A stretch of DNA of 64,000 nucleotides from Rhodoblastus acidophilus (GTDB taxonomy: Bacteria > Pseudomonadota > Alphaproteobacteria > Rhizobiales > Beijerinckiaceae), in contig NZ_WNKS01000001.1 of NCBI RefSeq assembly GCF_009720655.1, positions 124,001 through 188,000 on the forward strand. Reading direction: 5' to 3'. The notes below the pieces were generated by a model, which was given only the letters and a program-made list of their open reading frames with translations, searched no databases and was not told where the DNA came from. The position numbers and the translations under genes were made by a program. This document shows, piece after piece, positions 33,112 through 43,000 of this stretch (position 1 is the first letter of the stretch; every line of letters starts with the position of its first letter).

Positions 33112-33939
33112 TCAACTGTATTCCACGTGGGTTTGCGCGTAGTGCACCAGCGGCATGCCGATTGCCGTCAGCACAAAAGCGCAAACTGCGATATAGGGCG
33201 CGCTCCATTTCATACCGTATTCCGGCGGGAACAGGCCGCTGCGAAACATTTCGAAGGCATGGACGAGCGGCGACCACAAGACGATGTCGTGCATGGTCGT
33301 GGGCAACCATTCGACCATGTAGAACGCGCCGGTGAGCGGGAGAGTGATATACATCACGGGGGCGACAAAGCGGTCGGCCGCCTCGCTGAGTTCGGTGAGG
33401 CCGGCGAGAACAAGGCCGAACCCGAATGCAAACCATGCGCCCAGCAACCAGCCGCCGCACAGCGCCAGGGGGTCGTGGATGACGGGAACGCGGCCGAGCA
33501 AGGCCAAGGGCGCATAAGCGATCAGAAAGGCCGCGAAAACGCCGATGGTTTCGAGCAGCGCGCGGGCGATCAGAATGTCGAGAAAACGGATATGCGCGTG
33601 AAAGATCAGCGACGAGTTCTGCCGCATCGCGTGGACCGACCTGCCCACAATGTGACGCCAGAGCGTCAGCAGCGAATAGCTCGACAGGGCGAAGGGAATG
33701 ACGTCGACCGCGCCGCCATGCGTATTGCCGACGGCCGTCCACATGACCATCACGCCGACCGTGAGCAGCAGCGGTTCGCCCATCAACCAGAAGAAACCGA
33801 GATTCTCGTGGCCGAAGCGGCTCATCGCCTCACGGATCATCAGAGCGCCGATGACGCGGCGCTGAATGGCGAATCCTTCCACAATTCGCGCGGCCGGCTG
33901 GAGATCGGCGAATGTCGCGACGAAGTCCGGAATCTTCAA
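33112..33939 (-). CDS. kpsM: Capsule polysaccharide ABC permease, KpsM type
   Basis: This 275-residue ABC-2 permease begins with a cytosolic stretch containing RVIGALMIREAMSRFGHENLGFFW, the characteristic start of KpsM/Wzm proteins, followed by six predicted helices. The C-terminal MVEWLPTTMHDIVLWSPLVHAFEMFRSGLF is also typical. The start overlaps the stop of the upstream KpsE-like gene by four bases. It should pair with the KpsT at 29792-30553, which unusually is transcribed toward it from the opposite strand. Confidence 0.95.
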   Translation of the reverse strand: MKIPDFVATFADLQPAARIVEGFAIQRRVIGALMIREAMSRFGHENLGFFWLMGEPLLLTVGVMVMWTAVGNTHGGAVDVIPFALSSYSLLTLWRHIVGRSVHAMRQNSSLIFHAHIRFLDILIARALLETIGVFAAFLIAYAPLALLGRVPVIHDPLALCGGWLLGAWFAFGFGLVLAGLTELSEAADRFVAPVMYITLPLTGAFYMVEWLPTTMHDIVLWSPLVHAFEMFRSGLFPPEYGMKWSAPYIAVCAFVLTAIGMPLVHYAQTHVEYS

Positions 33940-35093
33940 TGCGCGTGCTCCTTGGTTCCCGCGTCGAGAATCCAGATGACCGCGCCGAGCATGAAACTGC
34001 AGACGAACACCGTGGCGATCGCCCGAAGCCGCTGCGGTTCGGTCGATTCGTCGGCGCGGTTGGGCGCAGCGACGGTTTCGATGTAGATCTGCTGCCGGCG
34101 CGCCTCCTGCCGCGCCAACTCAAGCGAGGCATAGGCCGAGGCTAGGTTCTTCTGGGCGAGTTCACGCGAAAGGGCGAGCCGGTCGAAATCGCCGATCTGG
34201 TCGGAAAGCGCGCCCTTGGGCCCCGCAATGAGCGCTCTCTCTTCCGCGATTCGCTGCTGCAGCGCCTGAACGCGCTCCCTGCCGCCCTTCAGCGCAGGGT
34301 TGGCGGAGGCCGAGGCCTCGATTTCGACGACCTCCGCCTTGGCGCGCGCCGCCTCCGTGGCCAGGGCGGTGATGGTCTGCATGGCGGCCGTGGAGTTCAG
34401 GGTCGGATCGATCAGCAAAGCCGCATTGCGAAAATCGGCGAGGGCCTGCTGCGTCTTCAACACCCGCTCTTCCGCCAGCGCCAGTTCGTCGGCCGCCTTC
34501 TTGACTGTGTCGCTCTGCGCGCGCGCATTCATGGAATTGACGAGTTTCTCGCCCAGTTGCAGCAGGGCGCTGGCGATCGCCTGCGCGTCCTCGGGCGCGA
34601 AGGCGATGACTTTCAGCGTCGTCAGGCCGGTATGTGAATCCTGGACGACCGAAATCCTGTCGAGATAGTAATCGTACAGGCGCTCGAACGAATCACTCGT
34701 CCAGAAATGCGGGAAGATCGTCAAAACATCGACGCCGTTGCGCGCGAACATCTGGCGTATGGGCAGGATCGCTTCGAGTTGCCGCAGCGCGTCGCGGGAC
34801 AACATGAAGTTCTCAACCGCGCGGGTGTCGTCGGCCGCGCGCGAAATGCCGAAGGTTTGGAAGAACATGGCCAAGCCTGACATGCGCGCGCTGGACACGC
34901 TCCGCACAACAAACACGGACTCGGACACATAGCGTTTCGATGCGTAGAGCCCATAATAGAGCGTCGCCAGCACGGTCGGTACAATGATCAGGGCCGTGAT
35001 GAACAGCTGCAGCGGCGTCTTGCGCGCCAGGAGGAACCTGAGCCCGCCTGCAGCCATGCGCTGACCCGCCAGCAGCCGCGTTTCATGCAACAT
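33936..35093 (-). CDS. Capsule export inner-membrane protein, KpsE-like (second copy)
   Basis: The 385-residue product starts MLHETRLLAGQRM; the ATG at 35093 overlaps the previous gene's end by 11 bases. The first helix is at about 29-48 (LFITALIIVPTVLATLYYG), followed by SKRYVSESVFVVRSVS, a long periplasmic domain with coiled-coil, and a C-terminal helix (about 355-375). It has the same layout and motifs as the other KpsE-like protein (YVSE.xFVVRS in both, LTTLKVIAFAPEDAQAI versus ITTVEVEAFRPEDAKAI), so the two are paralogues. Possibly a hetero-oligomer, or one is specialised. Confidence 0.9.
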   Translation of the reverse strand: MLHETRLLAGQRMAAGGLRFLLARKTPLQLFITALIIVPTVLATLYYGLYASKRYVSESVFVVRSVSSARMSGLAMFFQTFGISRAADDTRAVENFMLSRDALRQLEAILPIRQMFARNGVDVLTIFPHFWTSDSFERLYDYYLDRISVVQDSHTGLTTLKVIAFAPEDAQAIASALLQLGEKLVNSMNARAQSDTVKKAADELALAEERVLKTQQALADFRNAALLIDPTLNSTAAMQTITALATEAARAKAEVVEIEASASANPALKGGRERVQALQQRIAEERALIAGPKGALSDQIGDFDRLALSRELAQKNLASAYASLELARQEARRQQIYIETVAAPNRADESTEPQRLRAIATVFVCSFMLGAVIWILDAGTKEHAH

Positions 35094-36501
35094 CTGCGGC
35101 TTCTTTCGTCTCGACGTCCAGGGGGGCGGACGCGGGGCTATTGGACGCGAGCGCCGGAGACGCGAGGGGCGCTCGTCGCAGCAATTTCGCGTAAAGCGCG
35201 TCGAGGCGCTCGACATAGCGCTCAGGCGAAAATTTCTTCGCCTGTTCCCGTCCGCGCCACGATAGATCGCGTCGCAACGCCTCGTCGGCGTCCAGCGTCC
35301 TGATCGCCTCGGCGATCTCGTCGGCGCGGAAGGGATTGACGGTGAGGGCGGCGTCGCCCGCGACCTCGGCCAGCGCGGAGGTGTTTGAGGTGATGACCGG
35401 CGTCCCGAGCGTCATCGCTTCCAGGACCGGCAGGCCGAATCCCTCGTAAAGCGAGGGAAAGATCAACGCGCGTGCGCCGCGGATGAGCGCGACCAGATGA
35501 TCCTGCGGCACGCGCCCGACGCGCCGGATTTTTTCGCGGGGAACGATTTTCTGCTCCACCATCTGATAGTAGGGCGATTTGACGGCCTCCAGCCTTTCAA
35601 GCTCGGCTTGGTAATCCCAACCTAGGCCGCCCGCGATCACCAGCGGGCATGGCGAACCCGACCCGACATAAGCATCGATGATCCGGCCGAGATTTTTCTT
35701 CGGTTCGATGGCGCCGAAGAAAAGATGGTAGCCGCGCATGTCGAGATTAAAGGCGTTACGCAGGATGTTCGCCACTTCGTCGTCGGCCATGGCCGCGAGT
35801 TTGGGTGGGATCGAGACCGCCTGATACGTGTTGGTGATCTTTTCTTCTGGAATTCCAGCGATGTCGATCAGGTCGCGCCGTGAGGCCTCCGATACGGTGA
35901 CGATGTGATCGGCGGTCGCGCCGAGGCGGCGGACCATGTTGAGGAAAAACTTCTTGTCATCCAGCGTCGCGGACGGCAGCCGCAACGGCACGAGATCGTG
36001 GATTGTGTAGATGTTCAGCGCGCCGGGCACGCGCAACGGAATCGGTTGCGTGGCGTGAAAAATGTCCGGCCGCACCGGGGGGCGAATGCGTATCGAGCGG
36101 CCGAAACGCTTGAAGTGGAATCGCGACAGGTCCATGAAACGCCGCGCCACGTAAACATTCCGGTAAGCGGAGAAGAGGCTTTTCGGGTTGGCGAGATCGA
36201 GCACGACGCCGGTCTTTGCGAGTTGGTGAAGCGTCACGCCGTCGATGGCGCCGAACAGATAGCGCAGCGCATTTTCGGCGCCCCGAAAGGTCGGAGAGGT
36301 CCTTTGGCTGCGTCGGTCGAAGAACGCCACCTCCGCCATAACGGGATCCTTGCGGCTCAACTGCGTTTCGCTGTGAAACAGCCCATCGACCGCGTATCCC
36401 GCCTTGGTCGCGCTTTGCACTGTATTGCGCGCATACGTTGCGATTCCGGTCCCCTCGGCGAGGCCGAGGTTATAGAGTTCGTACAAAATGGAGGGCGGCA
36501 T
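35083..36501 (-). CDS. GT4-family glycosyltransferase
   Basis: This 472-residue GT-B glycosyltransferase starts ILYELYNLGLAEGTGIATYAR, typical of GT4 mannosyltransferase-like enzymes. IYTIHDLVPLRLPS lies near 165-178, HLFFGAIEPKKNLGRIIDAY near 257-276, and the donor site FPSLYEGFGLPVLEAMTLGTPVITS near 360-384. An unusual Ala/Ser/Pro-rich tail of about 30 residues closes the protein and overlaps the next gene. It is first in the tight cluster GT4-kpsE-kpsM-kpsE. Sugar specificity unknown. Confidence 0.92.
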   Translation of the reverse strand: MPPSILYELYNLGLAEGTGIATYARNTVQSATKAGYAVDGLFHSETQLSRKDPVMAEVAFFDRRSQRTSPTFRGAENALRYLFGAIDGVTLHQLAKTGVVLDLANPKSLFSAYRNVYVARRFMDLSRFHFKRFGRSIRIRPPVRPDIFHATQPIPLRVPGALNIYTIHDLVPLRLPSATLDDKKFFLNMVRRLGATADHIVTVSEASRRDLIDIAGIPEEKITNTYQAVSIPPKLAAMADDEVANILRNAFNLDMRGYHLFFGAIEPKKNLGRIIDAYVGSGSPCPLVIAGGLGWDYQAELERLEAVKSPYYQMVEQKIVPREKIRRVGRVPQDHLVALIRGARALIFPSLYEGFGLPVLEAMTLGTPVITSNTSALAEVAGDAALTVNPFRADEIAEAIRTLDADEALRRDLSWRGREQAKKFSPERYVERLDALYAKLLRRAPLASPALASNSPASAPLDVETKEAADVA

Positions 36502-36633
36502 CCGTTCGTCCTCATCGTCGCGGCTGTCGCCGCAGAAACATGAAACAATGGCGCTTTGCCAATTCGCGGCTTTTTACGACATTGCGCCGCGCGTTAATAG
36601 TCACGAGAATTTGGGCGCCATGCTCGTCCCGCT

Positions 36634-37674
36634 TCAGGCCGCCTCCAACCTGTCGAGCGTCAGGGAGATCAACAGCAATCTCCCTTCGATGGCGCCTTCG
36701 GCGATCCCGACATAAACCTGAACCGGGAAAAAGCTGTCCTGCACAACGAAGTCCATTTCGTATTGAAAAACGCCACTTTCGGGTAAGGTCGCCGTGACCT
36801 GTTGAAGAAGGTCGGCGCCAACGTAAACCTGGGACAATAATCTGTTGCCGGAATGGTTCTCGGCAATTTCCAAAGTAACAGCCGCTTTCCACGCGCCCGC
36901 CGGCAAATGTAGGAGATGTCCTCCGAACATCAGCCTGGCGGGTCCGGTCATCTCGCGCGGGCCGTCCAGCATAAGGTCCGGGTTGTCGCGGTCGAGCACA
37001 AGTTCAGGACGCCAGTTGATCTTCTGAATTTGCCGCGACGCCATAAGCGCGCCATAGCTGCGGATCGTGTCGTTGATGATCGAGAGTTCGGTTGCGCTGT
37101 AGAGGTTCGCATAGGAACCGGGGTAACGGGCCTTTGGAAATTCTTGCAGCACAAGATCCAGAACTTTTGTGGAGGCGTAGTCCGCGCCCCGCAATACCGT
37201 GCGATGGATGCGCTCCATATGGGATGCGTTGGCGGTTACATTGAAATGATGAACGATGGCCTGAATTGCGTCGGTTGCGTACACGTCATAGCAAAGCTCA
37301 TCCAGGTAGAGCGCGTGCGGCGTGTGACGCAACTGGGCGAGTATTGATAGACTTTGGGATGCAAAGCGTAGGGCATCGCGAAAACCGAGGTCGCGCGTCA
37401 GGGTCGCATACCCAACGATATCCAAAGCGGCATCGCTGCTGACGAGATAGGGAAAGTTCGATTGAAGGAAAAGCTCGACTATTTTCCCTTGAGGAATGTC
37501 TGCATGAAATACGACCGCGCGACCGTCGCGTTCTGACCAGGCTGCGCGCATATCCTCCAGACTCACGGCCGAGATGTAATGATGCCCACCAAAGATGACG
37601 TTGGCGGCGCTGCGCGCGACGTGAATCAGCCAATAGGTCAGCGGAGAGGGCGTGCCAAAAATCGTGAGCAGCAT
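36634..37674 (-). CDS. Unknown protein with C-terminal beta-rich domain shared in the locus
   Basis: This 346-residue protein was not recognised from its N-terminal 220 residues; MLLTIFGTPSPLTYWLIHVARS could be the nucleotide-binding start of a sulfotransferase-like fold, but no clear PAPS motif is seen. The C-terminal 110 residues (from about LMFGGHLLHLPAGAWKAAVTLEI) resemble the C-terminal parts of two other proteins here, at 40027-43806 and 46782-49262: a turn like GPY-x-PAG-Y-R followed by alternating strands. That suggests a common beta-sandwich, perhaps binding the polysaccharide. No signal peptide, so cytosolic. Confidence 0.75.
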   Translation of the reverse strand: MLLTIFGTPSPLTYWLIHVARSAANVIFGGHHYISAVSLEDMRAAWSERDGRAVVFHADIPQGKIVELFLQSNFPYLVSSDAALDIVGYATLTRDLGFRDALRFASQSLSILAQLRHTPHALYLDELCYDVYATDAIQAIVHHFNVTANASHMERIHRTVLRGADYASTKVLDLVLQEFPKARYPGSYANLYSATELSIINDTIRSYGALMASRQIQKINWRPELVLDRDNPDLMLDGPREMTGPARLMFGGHLLHLPAGAWKAAVTLEIAENHSGNRLLSQVYVGADLLQQVTATLPESGVFQYEMDFVVQDSFFPVQVYVGIAEGAIEGRLLLISLTLDRLEAA

Positions 37675-37693
37675 ATCGCCGCCGCCTTGCGCG

Positions 37694-38713
37694 TCAGTCA
37701 GCCTTCGTGATGATCAAGCCAAAACACGTCGAGGGGAAGCCATCTATGCTGAGTTTGAGGTGCGCGCAGTCATTTTGGCCCCAAGAAGTCTGCATATCTG
37801 CGTGCCAGTCGTGGCTGTAGGGAGGAACGTCGATGAACTTGTCGAGGGGCTTGTCGCCGACGTGGAAATCCAGCGGAGCCACGCGGTGTCCCTTGGATTC
37901 CAAACGCTTCGCAATTTCCATGAAGTGACTCTTCTGGAAAAGCACTGTCGGCCAGTTGTCGATTGTCGCGCCAGTATTGAAGAAGCTGAACTCCGTCGTA
38001 TGAACCGCCAGCCCCCCGGGCCGCAGCGTTTCAAGTGAGTTTTCGATGAAATCCAATCCCTTTGCGATCGATCCGAGATGTTCGAGCGCACAGATCGACC
38101 AGCAAAAATCGTAGCCCCTGATGTCGTCATTGATCGCGTTCATGTCGACGTAGCGCAGTTTGACGTGCCGATCGAATTGCTCCCGGGCGACCAGGTTTGG
38201 AAGATAGAGAGCGTCTATGCACTCGGAGAACTGTCGCGATGAGGCCCAGCCCTTCGCTTCCATTTCCTCGGGCGGCTGGTCTGTGGCGGTGATTTCGACG
38301 CCGCGAGACGCCAGATAGCTCGGAATCGGTTCGCGCCCGCAGCCAAATCCAAGACCTCGCGCGCCTGAGCGCAAGCTGCCGTGATCGTGGATCGCTTGCA
38401 GTACGTAGCTCAGTTCCCAGAGCTTGCGGTGAAAAATCACGGGCGCCTTGAGCTGGGAACACCAATAGGCCGCCCAATCGCTCTCCAGGTCCGTCTGTGT
38501 TGAGGGCTTGCTTGCCAAATTCTGCCGGCGCGCGACAAGTCCCTCACGAACCGGCAAGGCCGCGGCCAGCGCCCGCGCCAGTTCATAACCGAAAAATTTC
38601 ACGCTCAGGCAGAGCGGTTCGATGTTGCGTACGAGCAAGGCCAGCTCGTTGAGATTGGGTTGAGCGTTCTCATTGGTGAGAGAGACAATGTCTTTTAGCT
38701 GTGCGTCGTCCAT
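37694..38713 (-). CDS. SAM-dependent methyltransferase
   Basis: This 339-residue class I methyltransferase has motif I GLGFGCGREPIPSYLASRG (about 120-138) followed by ITATDQ (acidic end of strand 2), and FCWSICALEHLG (about 202-213) as motif IV. The N-terminal 100 residues are family-specific and unrecognised. It lies between two unknown genes of the polysaccharide locus, so a role in O-methylation of a sugar or of the chain end is plausible but unproven. Confidence 0.85.
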   Translation of the reverse strand: MDDAQLKDIVSLTNENAQPNLNELALLVRNIEPLCLSVKFFGYELARALAAALPVREGLVARRQNLASKPSTQTDLESDWAAYWCSQLKAPVIFHRKLWELSYVLQAIHDHGSLRSGARGLGFGCGREPIPSYLASRGVEITATDQPPEEMEAKGWASSRQFSECIDALYLPNLVAREQFDRHVKLRYVDMNAINDDIRGYDFCWSICALEHLGSIAKGLDFIENSLETLRPGGLAVHTTEFSFFNTGATIDNWPTVLFQKSHFMEIAKRLESKGHRVAPLDFHVGDKPLDKFIDVPPYSHDWHADMQTSWGQNDCAHLKLSIDGFPSTCFGLIITKAD

Positions 38714-38818
38714 CCAAACCTCACTTGCCGCAGCATTTAACGCTCTACGGCCGGCACGGCAACCTGCACAGCAGTCATGGCTGCGGATAGACCAATTTGC
38801 TGTCGGGTAAAGATCGGC

Positions 38819-39982
38819 TTATCTGCACCCATCGATCACCTCGGGGTAGAGATAGTGATTATTGATTTTGCTTACTCTCTGGCATTGAACCTCCTTTATG
38901 CCGCAGTTAATGCCTGTGCCAAAAAAAATCTGAGATAAATCTATATCGCTGCATCTATCGAGGAAGATTCCTGTATTGTCAGATTGAAACTGTCCGGCGC
39001 TATCATCTACTTGGAGGCGAACCTTATCTATCCAAGTTTTTGTCGCAGATTGCAGATATATACCGGTCCAGGGACCTTGCTTGAAGCCAGCTTTATGTCG
39101 GTTGATTGCGACTCCAGACAGCCCCCTCCAACTCGAATGATGAAGTCCGACGCCGACATGTTGTGCGTTTATGAACGTGTCTCGAACTCTTCCCTCAGAG
39201 AATCCATCGCTAGCTCCATGTGTTGAAATAATCCCATCGTAACAAAATGCTAGATCACAATCAGAAATGAAAAAGAAAGTTCTAGAACCAATCTCAACGC
39301 CTACTTTGAACGAGGCGACAGTGACTTCCGTAAGTCGTAAAGATAGTATTCCGCCCAAAGCCGAAGTACGTAAAAAGACGGACCCATCTGACTGGGAAGG
39401 AGGCAGCTGAATGTCATAACCACCGATTGCGTCCACCCGGCTTATATAGCAGCCCCAGGAATCTCCTACTTCAATGCAGGTGCTCCAAGCGGGAGAACTC
39501 CGCCAACCCGCAGGGCTCTTTGTAACCTTAGCGCCGCGAAACGTTATATTATCGATCAACACTCTCCTTTGTGAGTCAAAATAACAAGCCTTGCTGGGCT
39601 TTATCGAGATTGCCGTTCCACCTTCCGAAACTGCTCGTATCAAAGTCAAATCTCGGATCTCGACCGATGTGCCTGGAGAGCAATCAAAAGTGAACAAAGC
39701 GGATTCACTAGGTCCAGTATAAATAATTTCTGTCAGGCTCGCTCCAGAACCCCGTATCGATTTTCCATTCAAGCTCAGGGGGCGGCAGATTTTGAAAGTC
39801 CCTGCAGGCAAATTTATCAATTTATCAGCGGACAACAGTCGGTTCTCGAGCCAAGCGGTACATTCTTTTGCCGAAACAGTTGCGCCAATCTCGTCGAACG
39901 GTTGTGCTCTCGAAAAGGCCGTGTCGCCCGCCAAGCCGCCTACAGCCCCTATCGACCAAACGCAGAATGATCGACGATCCAT
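38819..39982 (-). CDS. Tat-exported right-handed beta-helix protein
   Basis: From the ATG at 39982 the product has 387 residues and starts MDRRSFCVWSIGAVGG, a twin-arginine signal (RRSFxxW-like) with a hydrophobic stretch. AGGAA seven bases upstream supports this start. The rest resembles pectate-lyase-like beta-helix proteins: LPAGTFKICRPLSLNGKSIRGSG, then repeated short strands (VEIRDLTLIRA, RVLIDNITFRGA, LRLTEVTVASFKVGVEIG). It could be a periplasmic lyase or epimerase acting on the capsule, or a structural protein; no catalytic residues can be named. The DNA is clearly AT-richer than its surroundings. Confidence 0.75.
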   Translation of the reverse strand: MDRRSFCVWSIGAVGGLAGDTAFSRAQPFDEIGATVSAKECTAWLENRLLSADKLINLPAGTFKICRPLSLNGKSIRGSGASLTEIIYTGPSESALFTFDCSPGTSVEIRDLTLIRAVSEGGTAISIKPSKACYFDSQRRVLIDNITFRGAKVTKSPAGWRSSPAWSTCIEVGDSWGCYISRVDAIGGYDIQLPPSQSDGSVFLRTSALGGILSLRLTEVTVASFKVGVEIGSRTFFFISDCDLAFCYDGIISTHGASDGFSEGRVRDTFINAQHVGVGLHHSSWRGLSGVAINRHKAGFKQGPWTGIYLQSATKTWIDKVRLQVDDSAGQFQSDNTGIFLDRCSDIDLSQIFFGTGINCGIKEVQCQRVSKINNHYLYPEVIDGCR

Positions 39983-40026
39983 ACGTAGATTCCTGATAGT
40001 GTTTGAGAGAAGCTTTCGGGAAGGCG

Positions 40027-43000
40027 TCATCGCTCGCGTTTCGCCAGAGTAACTTCACGGATACGCACAGCGTTGCGTCCGTCGGTCCAAACGCGGACTT
40101 CAAACGGCATCTGCTTGCCTTCAGGAATTTCGAAGTCAATCTCCTGCAGGGCGGTTCTATTCTTAAGATCAGCGGTCGTCAGCTGAAGGGCGGCAAGAAC
40201 GTCACGTCCGCCGTTGGCCACAACGTCGACAGCTAACTTTGCGGTGCGCTGGAACAAGCCGTTGCTAAGCGCGTCCAAGCCGATGCTGATCCGATAGAGA
40301 CCGGCATCGAGCGGTAGATAGGGTCCGTAAACGCCGTGGCCCGGCAATCCCTTGCCAATCTCGATTATGTTGTCGCCGCTTCGCGACGCATGAGACGCCA
40401 GCTCCAATTGCGCACGAAGATCCTTGGGCAAGACTATTGCCTTTGCCTTCGCCTTGGCAGGCCCGGCTGGTGCCTTGGCAGGCCCGGCTGGCGCCTTGGC
40501 TGTTGAGGCAGAGGCTTTGTTGGCTTGCTTGGCCAAGACTGCTCCTCCCTCGTTCCACACGCCTTTCTCTGACGCATTCGAAGGCACCAGAACCCGATTC
40601 TGGTGGCCCGCAAAACCATTATCAAAGACCACCTCTTGTAAAAGCGAAGCTTCTTGAATGGTCGGATTCTTGAGAACGGCATGCAGTGTGTTAAGCAGCA
40701 AATTTGGCTCGAAGAACGGCAACGCTCCTCCAAAACACGTTTCTAAACCGAGCCAGTCTCTGAAAAACCTCTCCGCTCCATCGTGAATCTCAGCAATTCT
40801 CTGGGAGTGCGACTCCGGAACATTCTCACGCACAAACGCAATTTCCTGACTAGATCCCGAAAGATTCGCGATGAGCGCTAAGCTTCCGACACCCTCGTTC
40901 AAGAGCGTTTCGATTATCAAATTATACTTGAGAAACGGAGTGGATTCGTGACTGACGGACTTAAAGCGATGCCCCAAGAACGCGCGGGCATTATCAAGCG
41001 GCGACCTGCCTAATTCGTTCGCATAAGTCATCATAAACAAGGGCTCAATACCACCTTTGAAGAGCCCCGAAAGCGCTTTCGTAATTGTGCCTGTATAGCC
41101 AATGTCGATGAGAGCCGCTTTGTGCTCCAATACACCACCTTGCTCGACAATATGGCGTCTATAAAGATTACGAAGCTCAGCAAACTTGCGCTCCAGCACC
41201 GACCAATGCCTCACCAAGAGCAATCGTGCGACCTCATACACTTGACCCACGGCTAACGCACCAACCGCTTTGTCCGGATCAGAAATTCCACATTGCTCTA
41301 AAATATCAGCGTCGGGCTCAATACCAGCCAGCGAAAACCGTTCCTGGAGGACGTAGCGTAAAGGCGTGTCTGGCAATACATCATCGAGTCCGACCGTGAA
41401 AACAGAGTTAGGCGAATCGAATTCAACACCCCGAACAGCGGATCGAGACACGTTCAAGTAGGCGACCGTTATCCCAATATATCGCGGATCAGTCTCCTGC
41501 AAAAGTTTCGCCGCCCGGTAAGGAAGATAACAGTCTCGTGCGAAGAATAGAGCTTGCGATGTAGCGCTCGCTCTGCATTCCTCAAGCACCCATTCCGCAA
41601 ACGACATGACGAGCGGTCCAAGCCCGAGATATCCGAGTTCCTCCCGACTACTGAACAAGCTTGGATCACGCTCGAAATCAAATCCCAAGTCCTTGTAGCG
41701 GCAAGAAAACAGATTCAGTGCGGTGCGATAAGCGAATGATGACAGCATGCTGGTTTCGGGAATGCCACGCGACGCGATATGTTTAGCATATCGCACACGG
41801 GGCACGCTTATATGCATAGCACGCCAACCAGCCTCCCGAGGCTTGGCAACGTCTCCTGTCCGATTATCCCCAATGTGAAGAATCGACGAGCGCTCGATTC
41901 CAAGCTCCGCTGCCACGTGGTTAAACAATGAACCCGTGTGCTTCTTCAGTCCCACCCCGGACGAGACATAAAGGCGTTCGTAATTCTTGACTCCGACGAG
42001 TTCGAGCGCAGCTTCCACGAATGACGGCGGGTGAACGAAATCACTCAGGATCAGAATGCGTTTTTGCTTAGCATGCGCGCGAGATAGCAAAAGTGCGCCG
42101 AAACGAGTCGGCCTGATGACACTCAATTCGACAGCCTGTTCAAGCTCTATCAGTAATTGGACCAAGTCGCTTGATCCCGACCAACCGTCGACAACTTGCG
42201 TATAGATCTCCTCAATCGTGATTTCTTCGCTGAGAAAGTTCTCCCCGCGTCCTAGAGGAGCGTCCATGTTGCTCGCCAAATCCGCGTCGCGAGCACGCCG
42301 CACGGCTTGCTCGGCGGATACTCTCATTTCCGCAAATAGCTTCGCATTCAGCCATGACGGAACTTTTTCTCGGTGGCCCTCCAGCAATCGGCGACCGACA
42401 ATTAGAAAAACATCCCGTGGATGGTAGACGGATCGCGTAAGCAATGTATCGAATACGTCAAACGACACGCACTCAACGCGATCGATGCTCTTTAAGTGCG
42501 CGTCGAAAAGTACAGGGATCGGCTTCGAGGCTTGAGGTGTGACAACTGACGCAAACTGTTCGTCAGCGCGCGAAAGATTGCACCTTGACGCCAACTCGCT
42601 CGGTTTGGGATTAAACTGCCAGTCATTGTAGAAGTCTGATCCGCCTTGGTTCAAGCGCTCCTTGAAAACGCTTGCCAGTCGGAGCAGGAATTGCTCTTGA
42701 TCAACAAGTTCGTCCCACGAAAAAGAATAGCGAGACATCATCAATGCTGCTTTTTGGCCGCGATCGAGTTGGCATCTCTCGAGATACGACAGATGCGACC
42801 GGCCAGGACACCTAACCTCCTTTTCGTAGAAGGCCGCCTGAAGGCCAATCGTGCTTGATACGGACCAAGTTACATCTGCCCACGGCACCACATATTGGGA
42901 AATATTGTCAATTCTGTCAAACGACTCGGAATACAAAAGATTTGGCCAAAATTTTCGGTAAAATGCCAGCTTAGACCTTGATATTGCGCGCTCTGATGTT

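Noticed and set aside
40451-40500. Short direct repeats as a possible CRISPR array
   Set aside because: The 21-base units are tandem without spacers and lie in frame inside a coding linker. No CRISPR array or cas gene is in the window.
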